A DNA stretch of 46,789 nt from Anoxybacillus pushchinoensis (GTDB lineage: Bacteria > Bacillota > Bacilli > Bacillales > Anoxybacillaceae), in NCBI RefSeq assembly GCF_900111795.1, contig NZ_FOJQ01000016.1, positions 1-46,789 of the forward strand. The letters run 5' to 3'. The notes below the pieces were generated by a model. That model had not been told where the DNA came from, did no database searches, and saw only the letters and a list, made by a program, of their open reading frames with translations. A program made the position numbers and the translations under genes. Each line of letters opens with the position of its first letter. The first letter of the stretch is position 1. This document shows positions 20,645 through 30,535 of the stretch, in pieces.

Positions 20645-20850
20645 GTACGGTGCATACGTCCGTATGCTTAAAAGGGAAGAACGGTGCAAAGCCGTCGCGG
20701 TACCCGCCACTGTGATGGGGAGTTTCGTTGCAATATGCCACTGATTTTTGGGAAGGCGCAACGAAATGATGAACCTAAGCCAGGAGACCTGCCTGCTTGC
20801 GATACGTCGGCTGCCTACGGGAATATAGGTGGACGTGCGGAGACGATGGA
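20645..20850 (+). ncRNA. Cobalamin (B12) riboswitch aptamer
   Basis: The classical elements are in order: GGTGCATACG, AAAAGGGAA, ACGGTGCAAAGCCGTCGCGG, the core CCCGCCACTGTGATGGGG, and the B12 box AGCCAGGAGACCTGCC (20778-20793). The aptamer is followed by a terminator at 20898 and then by the cobalamin operon. It should bind adenosylcobalamin and stop transcription when B12 is plentiful. The outer borders are approximate. Confidence 0.96.
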
Positions 20851-20897
20851 AAGCAACGGTTGTGAATGCATGATTGTTTGAATATTTCGTTTTTTCT

Positions 20898-20923
20898 GCA
20901 CCTCTACCTAGAGGTGCTTTTTT
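20898..20923 (+). terminator. Riboswitch-controlled terminator
   Basis: The stem GCACCTCT / AGAGGTGC with an ACCT loop is followed by T6. It is the likely expression platform for the B12 riboswitch, before the first operon gene. Confidence 0.9.
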
Positions 20924-20947
20924 ATTTTGAAAAAAGGGGCGACATAT

Positions 20948-21313
20948 ATGGCAACATGGAATTTACAAGGAACGACACATCACGTGCTTATTTGCAACGG
21001 AGGAAGCTGCATGAGAAAAGGAGGGGAAGAGGTGACGCAAGCGATTCGCGATGAAATTGATCGGCTACAGCTGAATGGGCGCGTTCATACGACGCGTACA
21101 CGATGCAACGGTCGCTGCGAAGATGCATGTGTCGTCATCGTTTATCCAGAAGGTGTTTGGTATCGTACGATTGATGAACAAATAGGGAGGGACATTGTAC
21201 GCAATCATGTACGTGACGGGAACATATTGCGCGATTACGTCACGTATACGTATGAACATACAGGATTTGTTATGCCCGAACATAGCGTTGTGACAAGGGG
21301 GAAAGAAAAATGA
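20948..21313 (+). CDS. Thioredoxin-like [2Fe-2S] ferredoxin of the cobalamin operon (CbiW-like)
   Basis: This 121-residue protein begins [19 protein letters not shown]. It has cysteines in the order CNGGSC, then CNGRCEDAC, matching the thioredoxin-like [2Fe-2S] ferredoxin pattern. The B. megaterium cobI operon starts with a small gene (cbiW) that I believe is of this type; the identity is not certain. It probably passes electrons to a step of corrin formation, for example cobalt reduction or the CbiH60 reaction. AAGGGG lies 8 bases before the ATG at 20948. It overlaps cbiM by 4 bp (ATGA). Confidence 0.75.
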   Translation: MATWNLQGTTHHVLICNGGSCMRKGGEEVTQAIRDEIDRLQLNGRVHTTRTRCNGRCEDACVVIVYPEGVWYRTIDEQIGRDIVRNHVRDGNILRDYVTYTYEHTGFVMPEHSVVTRGKEK

Positions 21314-22062
21314 AGCGAAACGCATGGTGGATCGTTTGTACATGCTTGACTGTCTACGTTTTATTTGCGCTTTCACCTTCAGTATATGCGATGCACATTA
21401 TGGAAGGATTTTTACCTTGGCATTGGGCGCTCGTTTGGTGGTTGTTATTTTTGCCATTTTTCTTCGTCGGTTTACGGACGATGACGCGCATCGTAAAACA
21501 ACAGCCGGAAATGAAAATGTTGCTTGCGCTAGCGACCGCATTTACATTCGTTCTTTCCGCTTTAAAAATTCCATCTGTCACAGGAAGCAGCTCGCATCCG
21601 ACAGGGACAGGCCTCGGTGCGCTGTTATTTGGGCCGTTCGTCATGACGGTCATCGGTACGGCTGTGTTAATGTTTCAAGCATTATTGCTTGCGCATGGTG
21701 GATTGACAACGCTCGGTGCAAATGCGTTTTCGATGGCGGTTATCGGTCCGTTTGTAGCGTACGTGTCGTTTGTTGCATGCCAAAAGCTTCGCATTTCGAT
21801 GCGCCTTTCTGTTTTTGTGGCGGCGATGTTTGCCAATTTAGCTACGTATGTGATGACATCGATACAACTTGCGCTAGCATTTCCAGACGCAACAGGCGGG
21901 GTATGGGGGGCGTTCTTAAAGTTTGCTTCCATTTTTGCTTTCACTCAAATACCGCTTGCAATTACCGAAGGGCTTCTGACTGTTGTTGTATGGAATTTTT
22001 TACATACGTACACGAAACAAGAATTAAATATATTGCAACAGAAAGGGGCGTCTGCTAAATGA
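21310..22062 (+). CDS. cbiM: Cobalt ECF transporter component CbiM
   Basis: This 250-residue membrane protein is the cobalt-binding S component. It has an N-terminal signal-like helix ending SPSVYA, after which the sequence MHIMEGFLP begins. The N-terminal Met-His of the mature protein is a known metal ligand in CbiM/NikM. Further CbiM motifs are [14 protein letters not shown] and [19 protein letters not shown]. It works with CbiN, CbiQ and CbiO, encoded directly downstream. Confidence 0.95.
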   Translation: MKRNAWWIVCTCLTVYVLFALSPSVYAMHIMEGFLPWHWALVWWLLFLPFFFVGLRTMTRIVKQQPEMKMLLALATAFTFVLSALKIPSVTGSSSHPTGTGLGALLFGPFVMTVIGTAVLMFQALLLAHGGLTTLGANAFSMAVIGPFVAYVSFVACQKLRISMRLSVFVAAMFANLATYVMTSIQLALAFPDATGGVWGAFLKFASIFAFTQIPLAITEGLLTVVVWNFLHTYTKQELNILQQKGASAK

Positions 22063-22328
22063 ACAATCGACTATTGCTTTTCCTTGCCGCACTTTTGATC
22101 GTTTTGCCGCTCGTCGTTGTAAAACATACGGAGTTTGCTGGGGCAGATGCGCTTGCGGAGGAGATGATTCAACAACTTGCGCCCAATTATGAACCGTGGT
22201 TCGATGTGTTTTTTGAACCGCCCGGCGGGGAAGTAGAAACATTGCTATTTTCATTGCAGGCGGCAATTGGAGCGGGAGTGATCGGCTACATTATCGGCTT
22301 GTATAGAGGGCGAAAACGAAATGGTTAG
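22059..22328 (+). CDS. cbiN: Cobalt transport protein CbiN
   Basis: This 89-residue protein has two membrane helices and an extracellular loop holding [21 protein letters not shown], the usual CbiN pattern. It is an accessory part needed for cobalt uptake by CbiMQO. It overlaps cbiM by 4 bp and cbiQ by 8 bp, suggesting coupled translation. Confidence 0.92.
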   Translation: MNNRLLLFLAALLIVLPLVVVKHTEFAGADALAEEMIQQLAPNYEPWFDVFFEPPGGEVETLLFSLQAAIGAGVIGYIIGLYRGRKRNG

Positions 22329-23031
22329 CTGGCTTGACGAATGGGCGTATCGCAATCGGCTCGCGAAACTTCGGGCGACATTTAAACTGACATTTTCATT
22401 TATTTTGCTTATATGGGCGATGATTGGAACGAATGTCGGTCGGCTGCTTACGATCGGATGGATGCTCATTTGGCTTATTGTTTATGCACGCTTACCGTGG
22501 CATGTTTGTTTGCGTGTTTGTTTGCTTATGGCGCTCGTTATTCTTTGGAGTAGCGCACCGCTTCTTCTTTCATTTGATGGTGCTGCTGTGGACGTTTCAT
22601 ATGTAGGTACGATTTGGTTACGAGCGTTTACATGCTCGCTCGTTCTCTTTTTTCTTGCCGCAACAACGCCATTTTTTCGCTTGGCATGCGCACTACAAAC
22701 ATTGCGCATCCCGCGTGTACTAATAGAGCTTCTATTGTTAACGTATCGTTTCATTTTCATGTTGGAAAAGGCAGCAAGGGAGCTGTTTGTTACGGTGCGC
22801 GTGAGACAAGGAGAACGAAATTGGCGGATCGCTTCACTTGCTATTGCACAATTGTTACGCCACACATTGCATCAATATGAGGCGATGGTCATTGCGCAAC
22901 GAGCGCGCCACGTCTCTTTTACAGTTCCGCGGTGCACGGACGAGCAATTGCCAAAAAGGTATGTTATTGAAGCATCGCTTGGCATCGTTGTTTTGTTTAT
23001 CGTGGAGGGATTATATGTTGCAGTTTCATGA
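22321..23031 (+). CDS. cbiQ: Cobalt ECF transporter transmembrane component CbiQ
   Basis: This 236-residue energy-coupling T component has several membrane helices. The cytoplasmic coupling region contains AARELFVTVRVRQGERN and EAMVIAQRARHV, resembling the Ala-Arg-Gly motifs that dock on the ATPase. It sits between cbiN and cbiO and overlaps both genes. Confidence 0.92.
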   Translation: MVSWLDEWAYRNRLAKLRATFKLTFSFILLIWAMIGTNVGRLLTIGWMLIWLIVYARLPWHVCLRVCLLMALVILWSSAPLLLSFDGAAVDVSYVGTIWLRAFTCSLVLFFLAATTPFFRLACALQTLRIPRVLIELLLLTYRFIFMLEKAARELFVTVRVRQGERNWRIASLAIAQLLRHTLHQYEAMVIAQRARHVSFTVPRCTDEQLPKRYVIEASLGIVVLFIVEGLYVAVS

Positions 23032-23779
23032 TGTTCACTATACGTACCGAAACGGTGCGCACGTCTTAAAAGGAGTATCGCTTACGATCGAACGTGGAAA
23101 AAAATATGCATTGATCGGAAAAAACGGTTGTGGAAAAACAACATGGTTGCTTCATACAAACGGCATTTATCGCCCAACAAAAGGGGAGGTGTATTGGGAA
23201 GGAAAACGTGTAAAGGAACGTTTGCGCCAACATGTCGGCGTCGTTTTTCAAAATCCAGAACATCAATTTTTAGCACCAACGATTGAGGAAGAGCTTGCGC
23301 TTAGTTTGCAAGGGAATAGCGAACGGATCGAACGAGCGATAAAAGCATTTTCGCTTGCTGAATGGCGAGACGTGCCCATTCACCATCTCAGTCTCGGACA
23401 AAAAAAGTGGTTGTCGCTCGCTGTAGCGATGGCCTCTCAACCGAAGTTGCTTATTGTCGATGAGCCAGCTGCTTATTTAGATGCTGCACAGAGCGAGCGC
23501 CTTATCATGAAACTAAATGAGTGGCACGAAGCAGGTACGACGCTCGTTGTCATCACTCATGATTTTGATTTCGTATGGCAATGGGCAGACGAAGTGTTTG
23601 TCATGCATGATGGACGCATCGTTTTGCACGGTACACCTGCGTTTATATTTTCACAAGCGGATATTTTTCACCAGCTTCGTTTGCCACTTCCTCTTCTTTT
23701 ACGCATATGGATGAAGGAAAATAAGCCATGTACAGAACAACAACTGTTTGAATGGATCGAACGATGGAAAAAGGGGTGA
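23015..23779 (+). CDS. cbiO: Cobalt ECF transporter ATPase CbiO
   Basis: This ATPase has 254 residues. Walker A is GKNGCGKTT, the Q-loop lies in VVFQNPEHQF, the signature is LSLGQKKW, and Walker B is LLIVDEPAAYLD with ITHDFDF as the switch histidine. GGAGGGAT precedes the ATG at 23015, which lies inside the end of cbiQ. The longer upstream frame is a shadow of cbiQ. It powers cobalt uptake. Confidence 0.94.
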   Translation: MLQFHDVHYTYRNGAHVLKGVSLTIERGKKYALIGKNGCGKTTWLLHTNGIYRPTKGEVYWEGKRVKERLRQHVGVVFQNPEHQFLAPTIEEELALSLQGNSERIERAIKAFSLAEWRDVPIHHLSLGQKKWLSLAVAMASQPKLLIVDEPAAYLDAAQSERLIMKLNEWHEAGTTLVVITHDFDFVWQWADEVFVMHDGRIVLHGTPAFIFSQADIFHQLRLPLPLLLRIWMKENKPCTEQQLFEWIERWKKG

Positions 23780-23786
23780 AAACATA

Positions 23787-25292
23787 ATGGGAAAATTGTT
23801 TGTTGTCGGTTTTGGCCCAGGAAGTGTTGACCATATGACGAAACGGGCGCGTGAAGCGATTGAAGAAAGCGATGTTATCGTTGGTTATAAAACGTATGTC
23901 GATTTAATTAAAGACATCATTCGTGGAAAAGAAGTGATTAGCACAGGGATGACGGAAGAGGTGAGTCGAGCACAAGAAGCTGTAAAGCAGGCAGAACGCG
24001 GAAAAAACGTCGCTGTCATCTCGAGCGGAGATGCCGGACTGTACGGTATGGCTGGGCTTGTTTACGAGGTGTTAATTGAAAACGGGTGGCATAAGGAAAC
24101 AGGGATTGAAGTGGAAGTCATTCCAGGCATTTCAGCCATTCATTCTTGTGCCGCTTTGTTAGGGGCGCCGATTATGCATGACGCATGCACGATTAGTTTA
24201 AGCGACCATTTAACACCATGGCACATCATCGCCAAACGAATTGAGGCAGCCGCAGCAGCAGATTTTGTCATTGCGCTATACAATCCAAAAAGCGGCCGCC
24301 GTACACAACAAATTGTCGAAGCGCAGCGTATTTTATTGACGTATCGTTCGCCACATACACCAGTTGGTCTTGTAAAAAGCGCGTATCGTGAGCGGCAACA
24401 TGTCGTGTTAACGAATATAGGCGACATGTTAGAGCACGACATTGGCATGTTAACGACAGTCATTATTGGAAACTCCTCTACGTTCGTTCATGACGGTCTT
24501 ATGATTACGCCGCGTGGCTATGAACGGAAATATAACTTATCTAGTGCCGTCCAGCCGTTAAAACCGCACGAGCGACTACGTCCAGAAGCAGAGCCGTGGG
24601 CGTTGACGCATGTGCGCTCACTAGCGGAAGAGGCGTATGAAAAAGTAAATGTAGAACGATTGGAAGTAGCAGTTAGTCTGGGAATTGCAAAGAAAACGTG
24701 GGAGCCTGAGCAAATGGTGCAACTTGCCCGCATCGTTGGCGAGCAAGGAACGATCACGTATACGCCTGATCATTACTTTAAAGTGACGATGGAAACGAAT
24801 CGGGCAGATGAAGTTGTGCGCGCGCTCGTACAAGTTGGATTGACTGTCGCGCCTGTTGGAGATGTGTTTGTTATGAAAGCTTGTGACTTTTGTGACGGGG
24901 AGAAAAAAGATGCGATTCCTTATGCAGAGCAACTATATAAGCAGTTTGGAGGCATGAAGTTGCCAAAGGAATTGCGTGTAGGATTTAACGGGTGCGGCAT
25001 GGCATGTTATGGAGCCGTTCATGAAGATATTGGGATTGTTTATCGCAAAGGGGCATTTGATTTATTTTTAGGTGGAAAAACGGTAGGGAGAAACGCTCAT
25101 CCTGGACAGCTTGTTGCTGAAGGCATTCATCCCGATGACCTTGTTGAAACGATTGCTCGGATCATTGCGCAATATAAAGAAGAAGGATATGCAAACGAAC
25201 GATTTCATAAGTTTTTTGAACGAAAAAAAGAAGTCGGTGGCTTCGTTTACGGACAGACGAAGAACGTCGAGCCAGCGGCATGTGGGGAGTGA
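23787..25292 (+). CDS. cbiH: CbiH60: cobalt-factor III C17-methyltransferase with Fe-S domain
   Basis: This 501-residue fusion methylates C17 and contracts the ring to give cobalt-precorrin-4. Residues 1 to about 250 are an SAM-dependent CbiH domain (VGFGPGSVDHMT, ISSGDAGLYGMAG, VIPGISAIHSC, ALYNPKSGRR). The C-terminal part resembles a sulfite-reductase ferredoxin-like half, with ACDFCDGE and GFNGCGMACYG supplying cysteines for a [4Fe-4S] cluster. This is the CbiH60 form of B. megaterium. The start at 23787 follows AAAAAGGGGTG; the upstream frame is part of cbiO. An adjacent CbiX and the ferredoxin gene fit a redox-dependent reaction. Confidence 0.93.
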   Translation: MGKLFVVGFGPGSVDHMTKRAREAIEESDVIVGYKTYVDLIKDIIRGKEVISTGMTEEVSRAQEAVKQAERGKNVAVISSGDAGLYGMAGLVYEVLIENGWHKETGIEVEVIPGISAIHSCAALLGAPIMHDACTISLSDHLTPWHIIAKRIEAAAAADFVIALYNPKSGRRTQQIVEAQRILLTYRSPHTPVGLVKSAYRERQHVVLTNIGDMLEHDIGMLTTVIIGNSSTFVHDGLMITPRGYERKYNLSSAVQPLKPHERLRPEAEPWALTHVRSLAEEAYEKVNVERLEVAVSLGIAKKTWEPEQMVQLARIVGEQGTITYTPDHYFKVTMETNRADEVVRALVQVGLTVAPVGDVFVMKACDFCDGEKKDAIPYAEQLYKQFGGMKLPKELRVGFNGCGMACYGAVHEDIGIVYRKGAFDLFLGGKTVGRNAHPGQLVAEGIHPDDLVETIARIIAQYKEEGYANERFHKFFERKKEVGGFVYGQTKNVEPAACGE

Positions 25293-25297
25293 TACAT

Positions 25298-26131
25298 GTG
25301 AAAGCAATTTTGTTTGTTGGGCATGGGAGCCGTGATGAAGAAGGAAACGAGCAAGTACGACAGTTTGTTCAAACGATTCGTCCGCACATTGATGCGACGT
25401 TTTATGTGCATACATGTTTTTTAGAATTTGGTATTCCGTCTGTAACAGATGGTATCGTCCATTGTGTCGAACGAGGAGCGACGGAAGTCATTGTCATACC
25501 TATCATTTTACTTCCAGCTGGACATTCGAAGTTGCATATTCCGGCAGCGATTGATGAGGCAAAAGAACGTTACCCGTACGTCTCATTTACGTACGGACGA
25601 CCGCTTGGCATACACGATGCGACGTTTACGATTTTGCACGATCGCTTACAAGAAGCTGGCGCCGTTGTGGACGGTGAGACGGCAATTATTTTATTAGGAC
25701 GAGGTGGGAGCGATCCAGATGCAAATAGCGATTTGTATAAAATTGCTCGCTTATTTTGGGAGCGAAATAAACAGACGATTGTAGAACCGGCGTTTATGGG
25801 AGTGACGAATCCGTCATTAGATGAGGCCGTCGACCGATGTGTCAAACTCGGTGCGAAAAAGATTGTCATTTTGCCGTACTTTTTATTTACGGGCGTATTA
25901 ATCAAACGGTTAGAAAAGCGAGTTTCCGAGTTTCAAATAACATATCCGCATCTTTCATTTATTCTTGCAAACTATTTTGGTTTTCACCCGGCACTACAAA
26001 CGATCGTACTTGATCGGTTGCAAGAGGCGCTTAACGATTCGGTTTATATGAATTGTGATACGTGTCAATATCGGCTTCATGTCGCTGAACATCATCACCA
26101 TCATCACCATCACGATCATCATGATCATTGA
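25298..26131 (+). CDS. cbiX: Sirohydrochlorin cobaltochelatase CbiX with His-rich tail
   Basis: This enzyme inserts cobalt into sirohydrochlorin. The 277-residue long form has two related halves: ILFVGHGSRDEEGN with the catalytic His, and the repeat-like second half IILLGRGGSDPDANSD. Near the C-terminus is MNCDTCQYRL (CxxC), a likely Fe-S ligand pair as in B. megaterium CbiX. A tail containing eight consecutive histidines and HDHHDH follows, probably to bind or store cobalt. The start is GTG 25298 behind GGGGAG, since the family begins KAILFVGHGS. It is followed by cbiJ after 10 bp. Confidence 0.94.
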   Translation: MKAILFVGHGSRDEEGNEQVRQFVQTIRPHIDATFYVHTCFLEFGIPSVTDGIVHCVERGATEVIVIPIILLPAGHSKLHIPAAIDEAKERYPYVSFTYGRPLGIHDATFTILHDRLQEAGAVVDGETAIILLGRGGSDPDANSDLYKIARLFWERNKQTIVEPAFMGVTNPSLDEAVDRCVKLGAKKIVILPYFLFTGVLIKRLEKRVSEFQITYPHLSFILANYFGFHPALQTIVLDRLQEALNDSVYMNCDTCQYRLHVAEHHHHHHHHDHHDH

Positions 26132-26141
26132 GGTGAAGCAC

Positions 26142-26918
26142 ATGATTATGATGTTATCAGGAACAAGCGATGCGAGACAGTTAGCGCTAGCTATTCGCGA
26201 TGCGGGATATGACATATTTGCGACCGTCGTTACCGAACATGCGGCAGAGCAGATGGCTCATGTCGGCATTCATGCGCACGTCGGACGATTAACAGCGTCA
26301 CAAATGATTGCGCTCATGAACGAACATAAAGTTAAGGCGATCGTTGACGCGAGCCATCCGTTCGCGGAAGAGGCGTCGCGTCAAGCGATGCAAGCTGCAG
26401 AAAGAGCATGCGTTCCGTACATTCGCTATGAGCGAAAAGAAAGCGTGATTGCGTATGAGCGCGTTACATTTGTCGATAGCTATGAAGCGGCGGCACAGTA
26501 TGCTGCAAATAAAAAAGGGGTAGTGATGTTGACGACGGGCAGTAAAACGTTGCCGATTTTTGCTGATATGTTGCTTCCACTTCCTGATGTTCGTTTAATT
26601 GCCCGCATGTTGCCGCGAAAAGACAACATGGAATTGTGTGAACGATTGCGCTTTCCGCAAGAAAACATTATCGCGATGCAAGGTCCATTTACGAAACAAT
26701 TAGATATCGCTTTGATGCAACATTTCGGTGTGACGCTTCTTGTGACGAAAGAAAGTGGACGAGTTGGATTTGTCGATGAAAAAATTGCTGCAGCCCAAGA
26801 ACTTGGCATTGAAACGGTCGTTATTCGCCGTCCGAAACTTGCTTATCCAAACGTGTACAATGAGTTTTCCGACATCATTCGCGCACTTGAGCGAGAGATA
26901 AAAAAGGAGGAAAAGTAA
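26142..26918 (+). CDS. cbiJ: Cobalt-precorrin-6A reductase CbiJ
   Basis: This 258-residue NADH-dependent reductase acts late in the corrin pathway. It begins MIMMLSGTSDARQLALAI, a typical CbiJ/CobK nucleotide-binding start. It also contains IVDASHPFAEEASRQA, MLTTGSKTLPIFADML and LVTKESGRVGFVDEKI. The start at 26142 follows GAGGTGA; the longer frame runs through the histidine codons of cbiX. It abuts cbiC with no gap. Confidence 0.93.
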   Translation: MIMMLSGTSDARQLALAIRDAGYDIFATVVTEHAAEQMAHVGIHAHVGRLTASQMIALMNEHKVKAIVDASHPFAEEASRQAMQAAERACVPYIRYERKESVIAYERVTFVDSYEAAAQYAANKKGVVMLTTGSKTLPIFADMLLPLPDVRLIARMLPRKDNMELCERLRFPQENIIAMQGPFTKQLDIALMQHFGVTLLVTKESGRVGFVDEKIAAAQELGIETVVIRRPKLAYPNVYNEFSDIIRALEREIKKEEK

Positions 26919-27557
26919 ATGTTTCGTCCAATAACTGTGCAACCAGAACAAATTGAGCAAAAAAGCTTTCAAATCATTGATGAAGAAATAGGGGAGCATG
27001 CATTCACTGCTGAGCAGTATGCTGTTGTTCAACGCGTCATTCATGCGAGCGCCGATTTTGAATTAGGGAAAAGTCTTTTATTTCATCCGCGAGCGATTGA
27101 AGCGGGAATGGCTGCGATTCGTGCCGGGAAAAAGATCGTGGCTGACGTCCAGATGGTACAAGTAGGGATCAATAAAGCGCGCATTGAAAAATACGGGGGA
27201 AGTATCCACGTGTATATTTCTGATGAAGATGTGATGAAAGAGGCAAAACGGCTAAATACAACGCGGGCAATTGTAGCGATGCGCAAAGCGGTGAAAGAGG
27301 CAGACGGGGGGATTTTTGCGATTGGAAACGCTCCAACGGCGTTGCTTGAGTTAATTCGGTTAGTAAAAGAAGGGGTGGCGCGCCCCGGCTTAATTATCGG
27401 TCTTCCTGTTGGGTTCGTTTCTGCAGCAGAGTCAAAAGAAGAATTAGCGAAATTAGATGTTCCGTTTATTACGAACATCGGAAGAAAAGGAGGGAGTACA
27501 GTTACGGTCGCCGCATTGAACGCCTTGTCTATTTTGGCGGAGCGAGAATCAGTATGA
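26919..27557 (+). CDS. cbiC: Cobalt-precorrin-8 methylmutase CbiC
   Basis: CbiC moves the C11 methyl group to C12, giving cobyrinic acid. The 212-residue protein has the expected PITVQPEQIEQKSFQIIDEE start, VIHASADFEL with the catalytic His, IVADVQMVQVGI, and the C-terminal GRKGGSTVTVAALNAL. AAAGGAGG precedes the ATG. It overlaps cbiD by 4 bp. Confidence 0.94.
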   Translation: MFRPITVQPEQIEQKSFQIIDEEIGEHAFTAEQYAVVQRVIHASADFELGKSLLFHPRAIEAGMAAIRAGKKIVADVQMVQVGINKARIEKYGGSIHVYISDEDVMKEAKRLNTTRAIVAMRKAVKEADGGIFAIGNAPTALLELIRLVKEGVARPGLIIGLPVGFVSAAESKEELAKLDVPFITNIGRKGGSTVTVAALNALSILAERESV

Positions 27558-28666
27558 AGAAGGAAAATTTGCGTGAAGGATATACGACTGGAGCGTGTGC
27601 AACGGCCGCCACAAAAGCGGCGTTGCTTGCGCTCATTACAGGTATGAAGCAAACGGAAGCAACGATCATGCTTCCAATCGGTCGGGAGGTGACGTTTCCG
27701 GTCGCTGCTTGTGAAGTACATCTACATGTAGCAAGCGCCACAGTCATAAAAGATGGGGGGGACGATCCTGACGTCACGCACGGTGCTTCGATCGTTGCAA
27801 CAGTAAGCTGGACGGAAGAGGGCATCCATATTGACGGAGGAGAAGGGGTAGGAAGAGTAACAAAACCGGGTCTTCCTGTTCCGATCGGGGAGGCGGCGAT
27901 CAATCCGGTTCCTCGTCAAATGATGACGGAAGTTGCTCGTCAATTGCTTACAAAATACGGTGTGACATGCGGTGTGAGCATCGTCATTTCCGTACCGAAC
28001 GGAGAAGAAATGGCGAAAAAAACGTTAAACGGGCGGCTTGGTATTATGGGTGGAATTTCTATTTTAGGAACGCGTGGCATCGTCGTCCCATTTTCTACGT
28101 CCGCCTATCGGGCAAGTATTGTACGTGCGCTTGAAGTCGCTGTCGCTTGTGGCTGTGACCACGTTGTCGTGACGACAGGTGGGCGAAGTGAGCATTATGC
28201 GATGAAACAATATAGCCACTTACCACAAGAGGCTTTTATTGAGATGGGCGATTTTGTCGGTTTTACGTTGAAGCAATGCAAGCGGCTCGGCATAAAAAAA
28301 GTATCGCTCGTTGGTATGATGGGCAAATTTTCAAAAGTGGCGCAAGGGGTCATGATGGTACATTCGAAAAGTGCCCCTGTCGATTTTCATTTTTTAGCTC
28401 GTATCGCTGAACAATGCGGTGCTCCAACACATATGATTGAAGCTGTTAAACAGGCGAATACAGCGTCACAAGTCGGCGATATGATGTACGAGGCAGGATA
28501 TATGTCGTTTTTCGATTTGTTATGTGACTATTGTTGCCAACATGCGTTACGCGAAGTAGGTGGAGGAATGACGGTTGAAACGACAATGTATACGTTGAAA
28601 GGACAATTGCTAGGGAAGGCGGTGCGAAGCGATGGAACAGATGAAATTAATCGGGATCGGGGCTGA
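27554..28666 (+). CDS. cbiD: Cobalt-precorrin-5B C1-methyltransferase CbiD
   Basis: This enzyme of 370 residues methylates C1. The diagnostic N-terminus is [19 protein letters not shown], followed by [13 protein letters not shown] and [10 protein letters not shown]. It is an SAM-dependent enzyme unrelated to the other corrin methyltransferases. It overlaps cbiET by 35 bp at its 3' end. Confidence 0.94.
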   Translation: MKKENLREGYTTGACATAATKAALLALITGMKQTEATIMLPIGREVTFPVAACEVHLHVASATVIKDGGDDPDVTHGASIVATVSWTEEGIHIDGGEGVGRVTKPGLPVPIGEAAINPVPRQMMTEVARQLLTKYGVTCGVSIVISVPNGEEMAKKTLNGRLGIMGGISILGTRGIVVPFSTSAYRASIVRALEVAVACGCDHVVVTTGGRSEHYAMKQYSHLPQEAFIEMGDFVGFTLKQCKRLGIKKVSLVGMMGKFSKVAQGVMMVHSKSAPVDFHFLARIAEQCGAPTHMIEAVKQANTASQVGDMMYEAGYMSFFDLLCDYCCQHALREVGGGMTVETTMYTLKGQLLGKAVRSDGTDEINRDRG

Positions 28667-29837
28667 TGGGAAAGCGTCGCTTCCGTCATTATATAGACAA
28701 TGGATTGACGAAAGCGAACGGCTCGTTGGTGGGGAACGGCAACTATCTTTTTTTCCTGATTATCGTGGAGAGACAATTGTCATTCGCAACAACTTATCAT
28801 CGCTCGTTTCCACGTTAATGAATGAGCCGAAAAAAACAGTTATTTTAGCTTCAGGAGACCCGTTGTTTTATGGCATCGGCAGCTATTTAGCGAAAAAAAT
28901 GCCGATTGCTGTGTATCCATCCATTAGCTCGTTGCAATGGGCGTTCGCGAAAATGGGAGAAAGCTGGCATGATGCGTACGTCGTTAGTTTACACGGGCGC
29001 ACGATGAAAGGGCTAGCACAGCGAATCGATGGAAAAGAAAAGGTAGCTATTTTAACAGATGAAACGAACGATCCGCCTGCCATTGCGTCGTATTTGTTGG
29101 ATTATGGGATGACTGAATATGAGGCGTTTGTCGGGGAACATCTTGGGGGCGAAAACGAGCGCTGTCGCTTTTTTACGTTGGAAGAGATGAAGGAGGCTTC
29201 GTTCGCTCCATTAAATATTGTCGTTTTGCGCAGAAAAACAGATGGGACGAAGTGGATGTTTGGGATCGACGATGCTGAATTTTTTCAGCGCAAGCCAGAA
29301 AAAGGGCTAATTACGAAAAAAGAAGTGCGCGTACTAAGTATACAAGCTCTCCGTCTTCATGAAAGAAGCGTTGTATGGGACATTGGGACGTGCACGGGGT
29401 CGGTAGCGATTGAAGCGGCAAAAATGGCTCGAGAAGGGGCGGTTTTTGCGATTGAAAAAAATGCTTTAGATATAGAAATATGTAAGAAAAATATGAAAAA
29501 GTTCCGCGCAGACTTTACACTTGTGCACGGGCGAGCGCCTGAAGGATTAGCGCAATTTCCTGACCCAGATGCGATTTTCATTGGGGGAACGTCAGGAAGT
29601 TTACGCGACATTATCGACGTATGTTGTACGCGATTAAAAAAAAGTGGGCGCATCGTCATCAATGCCGTCACAATCGAAACGTTATATGAAGCGACAAAGG
29701 CATTGCGAACGCATAATTACGCTGTCGATATTTTGCTCGCCCAATTTTCACGAAGCAAGCCTATTTTACAATTGACACGTTTTGATGCATTAAATCCGAT
29801 ATACATTATTTCAGCGCGAAAGGATGAAAGCGAATGA
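28632..29837 (+). CDS. cbiET: CbiET fusion: C5/C15 methyltransferase and decarboxylase
   Basis: This 401-residue protein joins CbiE (about 1-195; [27 protein letters not shown]) to CbiT (about 200-401; [19 protein letters not shown], the SAM-binding [15 protein letters not shown], and [10 protein letters not shown]). Together they methylate C5 and C15 and remove the C12 acetate carboxyl of cobalt-precorrin-7. ATG 28632 and ATG 28641 are both possible; the GGCGGTG upstream favours the first. Confidence 0.93.
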   Translation: MEQMKLIGIGADGKASLPSLYRQWIDESERLVGGERQLSFFPDYRGETIVIRNNLSSLVSTLMNEPKKTVILASGDPLFYGIGSYLAKKMPIAVYPSISSLQWAFAKMGESWHDAYVVSLHGRTMKGLAQRIDGKEKVAILTDETNDPPAIASYLLDYGMTEYEAFVGEHLGGENERCRFFTLEEMKEASFAPLNIVVLRRKTDGTKWMFGIDDAEFFQRKPEKGLITKKEVRVLSIQALRLHERSVVWDIGTCTGSVAIEAAKMAREGAVFAIEKNALDIEICKKNMKKFRADFTLVHGRAPEGLAQFPDPDAIFIGGTSGSLRDIIDVCCTRLKKSGRIVINAVTIETLYEATKALRTHNYAVDILLAQFSRSKPILQLTRFDALNPIYIISARKDESE

Positions 29838-30535
29838 TCGGTACGTTATATGGCATTGGCGTCGGTCCGGGAGACCCGGAACTGCTGACAGTGAAAGCTT
29901 TTCGCCGTTTAAAAGAAGCGCATGTCATCGCCTATCCAAAAAAAGCGAACGGGAGTAAAAGTTACGCCCAACACATTGTTGAAGCGTATTTTTCTAAAAC
30001 GGAAAAACAGATGATTGGTCTCGTGTTTCCGATGACGAAAGATGAACGTGTGTTGCGAGAAAAGTGGAGTGAAACAGTGGAAACGGTGTGGGCTTACTTA
30101 CGTGAAGGAAAACATGTCGCATTCGTAACGGAAGGCGACCCGCTCTTATATAGCACATGTATTCATTTTATGCGCACGATGCGAACATATCATCCAAACG
30201 TGCCGATCGAAATCATCCCAGGTGTTTCATCAATTAATGGGGCAGCGGCTCGCTTGCAGTTGCCGCTAGCTGATGGCGATGAGACGATTGCGATCGTTCC
30301 CGCACGAGATGATTATGACGCGATGAAAAAAGCGTTGCAAAATCACGATTGCGTCGTGTTTTTGAAAGTGGCGAAAGTGATGCCGCTCCTTCTCTCGCTT
30401 TTAAAAGAGATGAATTTAATCAATGAGGCGGCGGTTGTAACAAAAGTCACATCCCATGAAGAAGTGATATGGGATGTGACGAAGCTCGAACACACATCTT
30501 TACCATACTTGACATTAATGGTGGTGAGAAAGTGA
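29834..30535 (+). CDS. cbiL: Cobalt-factor II C20-methyltransferase CbiL
   Basis: This SAM-dependent enzyme of 233 residues methylates C20. Family motifs are [36 protein letters not shown] and [20 protein letters not shown]. It overlaps cbiET and cbiF by 4 bp each. A perfect inverted repeat lies in its last 90 bases (see 30446-30480). Confidence 0.94.
   Translation: MIGTLYGIGVGPGDPELLTVKAFRRLKEAHVIAYPKKANGSKSYAQHIVEAYFSKTEKQMIGLVFPMTKDERVLREKWSETVETVWAYLREGKHVAFVTEGDPLLYSTCIHFMRTMRTYHPNVPIEIIPGVSSINGAAARLQLPLADGDETIAIVPARDDYDAMKKALQNHDCVVFLKVAKVMPLLLSLLKEMNLINEAAVVTKVTSHEEVIWDVTKLEHTSLPYLTLMVVRK
30446..30480 (+). repeat. Perfect 12-bp inverted repeat in the 3' end of cbiL
   Basis: GTCACATCCCAT and ATGGGATGTGAC are exact complements around an 11-base loop. 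There is no T tract after it. The hairpin lies inside the coding sequence about 50 bp before the cbiF start. Confidence 0.85.

Noticed and set aside
20684-20881. A 65-codon open frame in the cobalamin leader
   Set aside because: It coincides with the riboswitch aptamer and has no start signal.
21324-22058. A 244-codon open frame on the plus strand overlapping cbiM
   Set aside because: It lies wholly inside cbiM in another frame, has an unnatural composition rich in Cys and Arg, and has no ribosome binding site.
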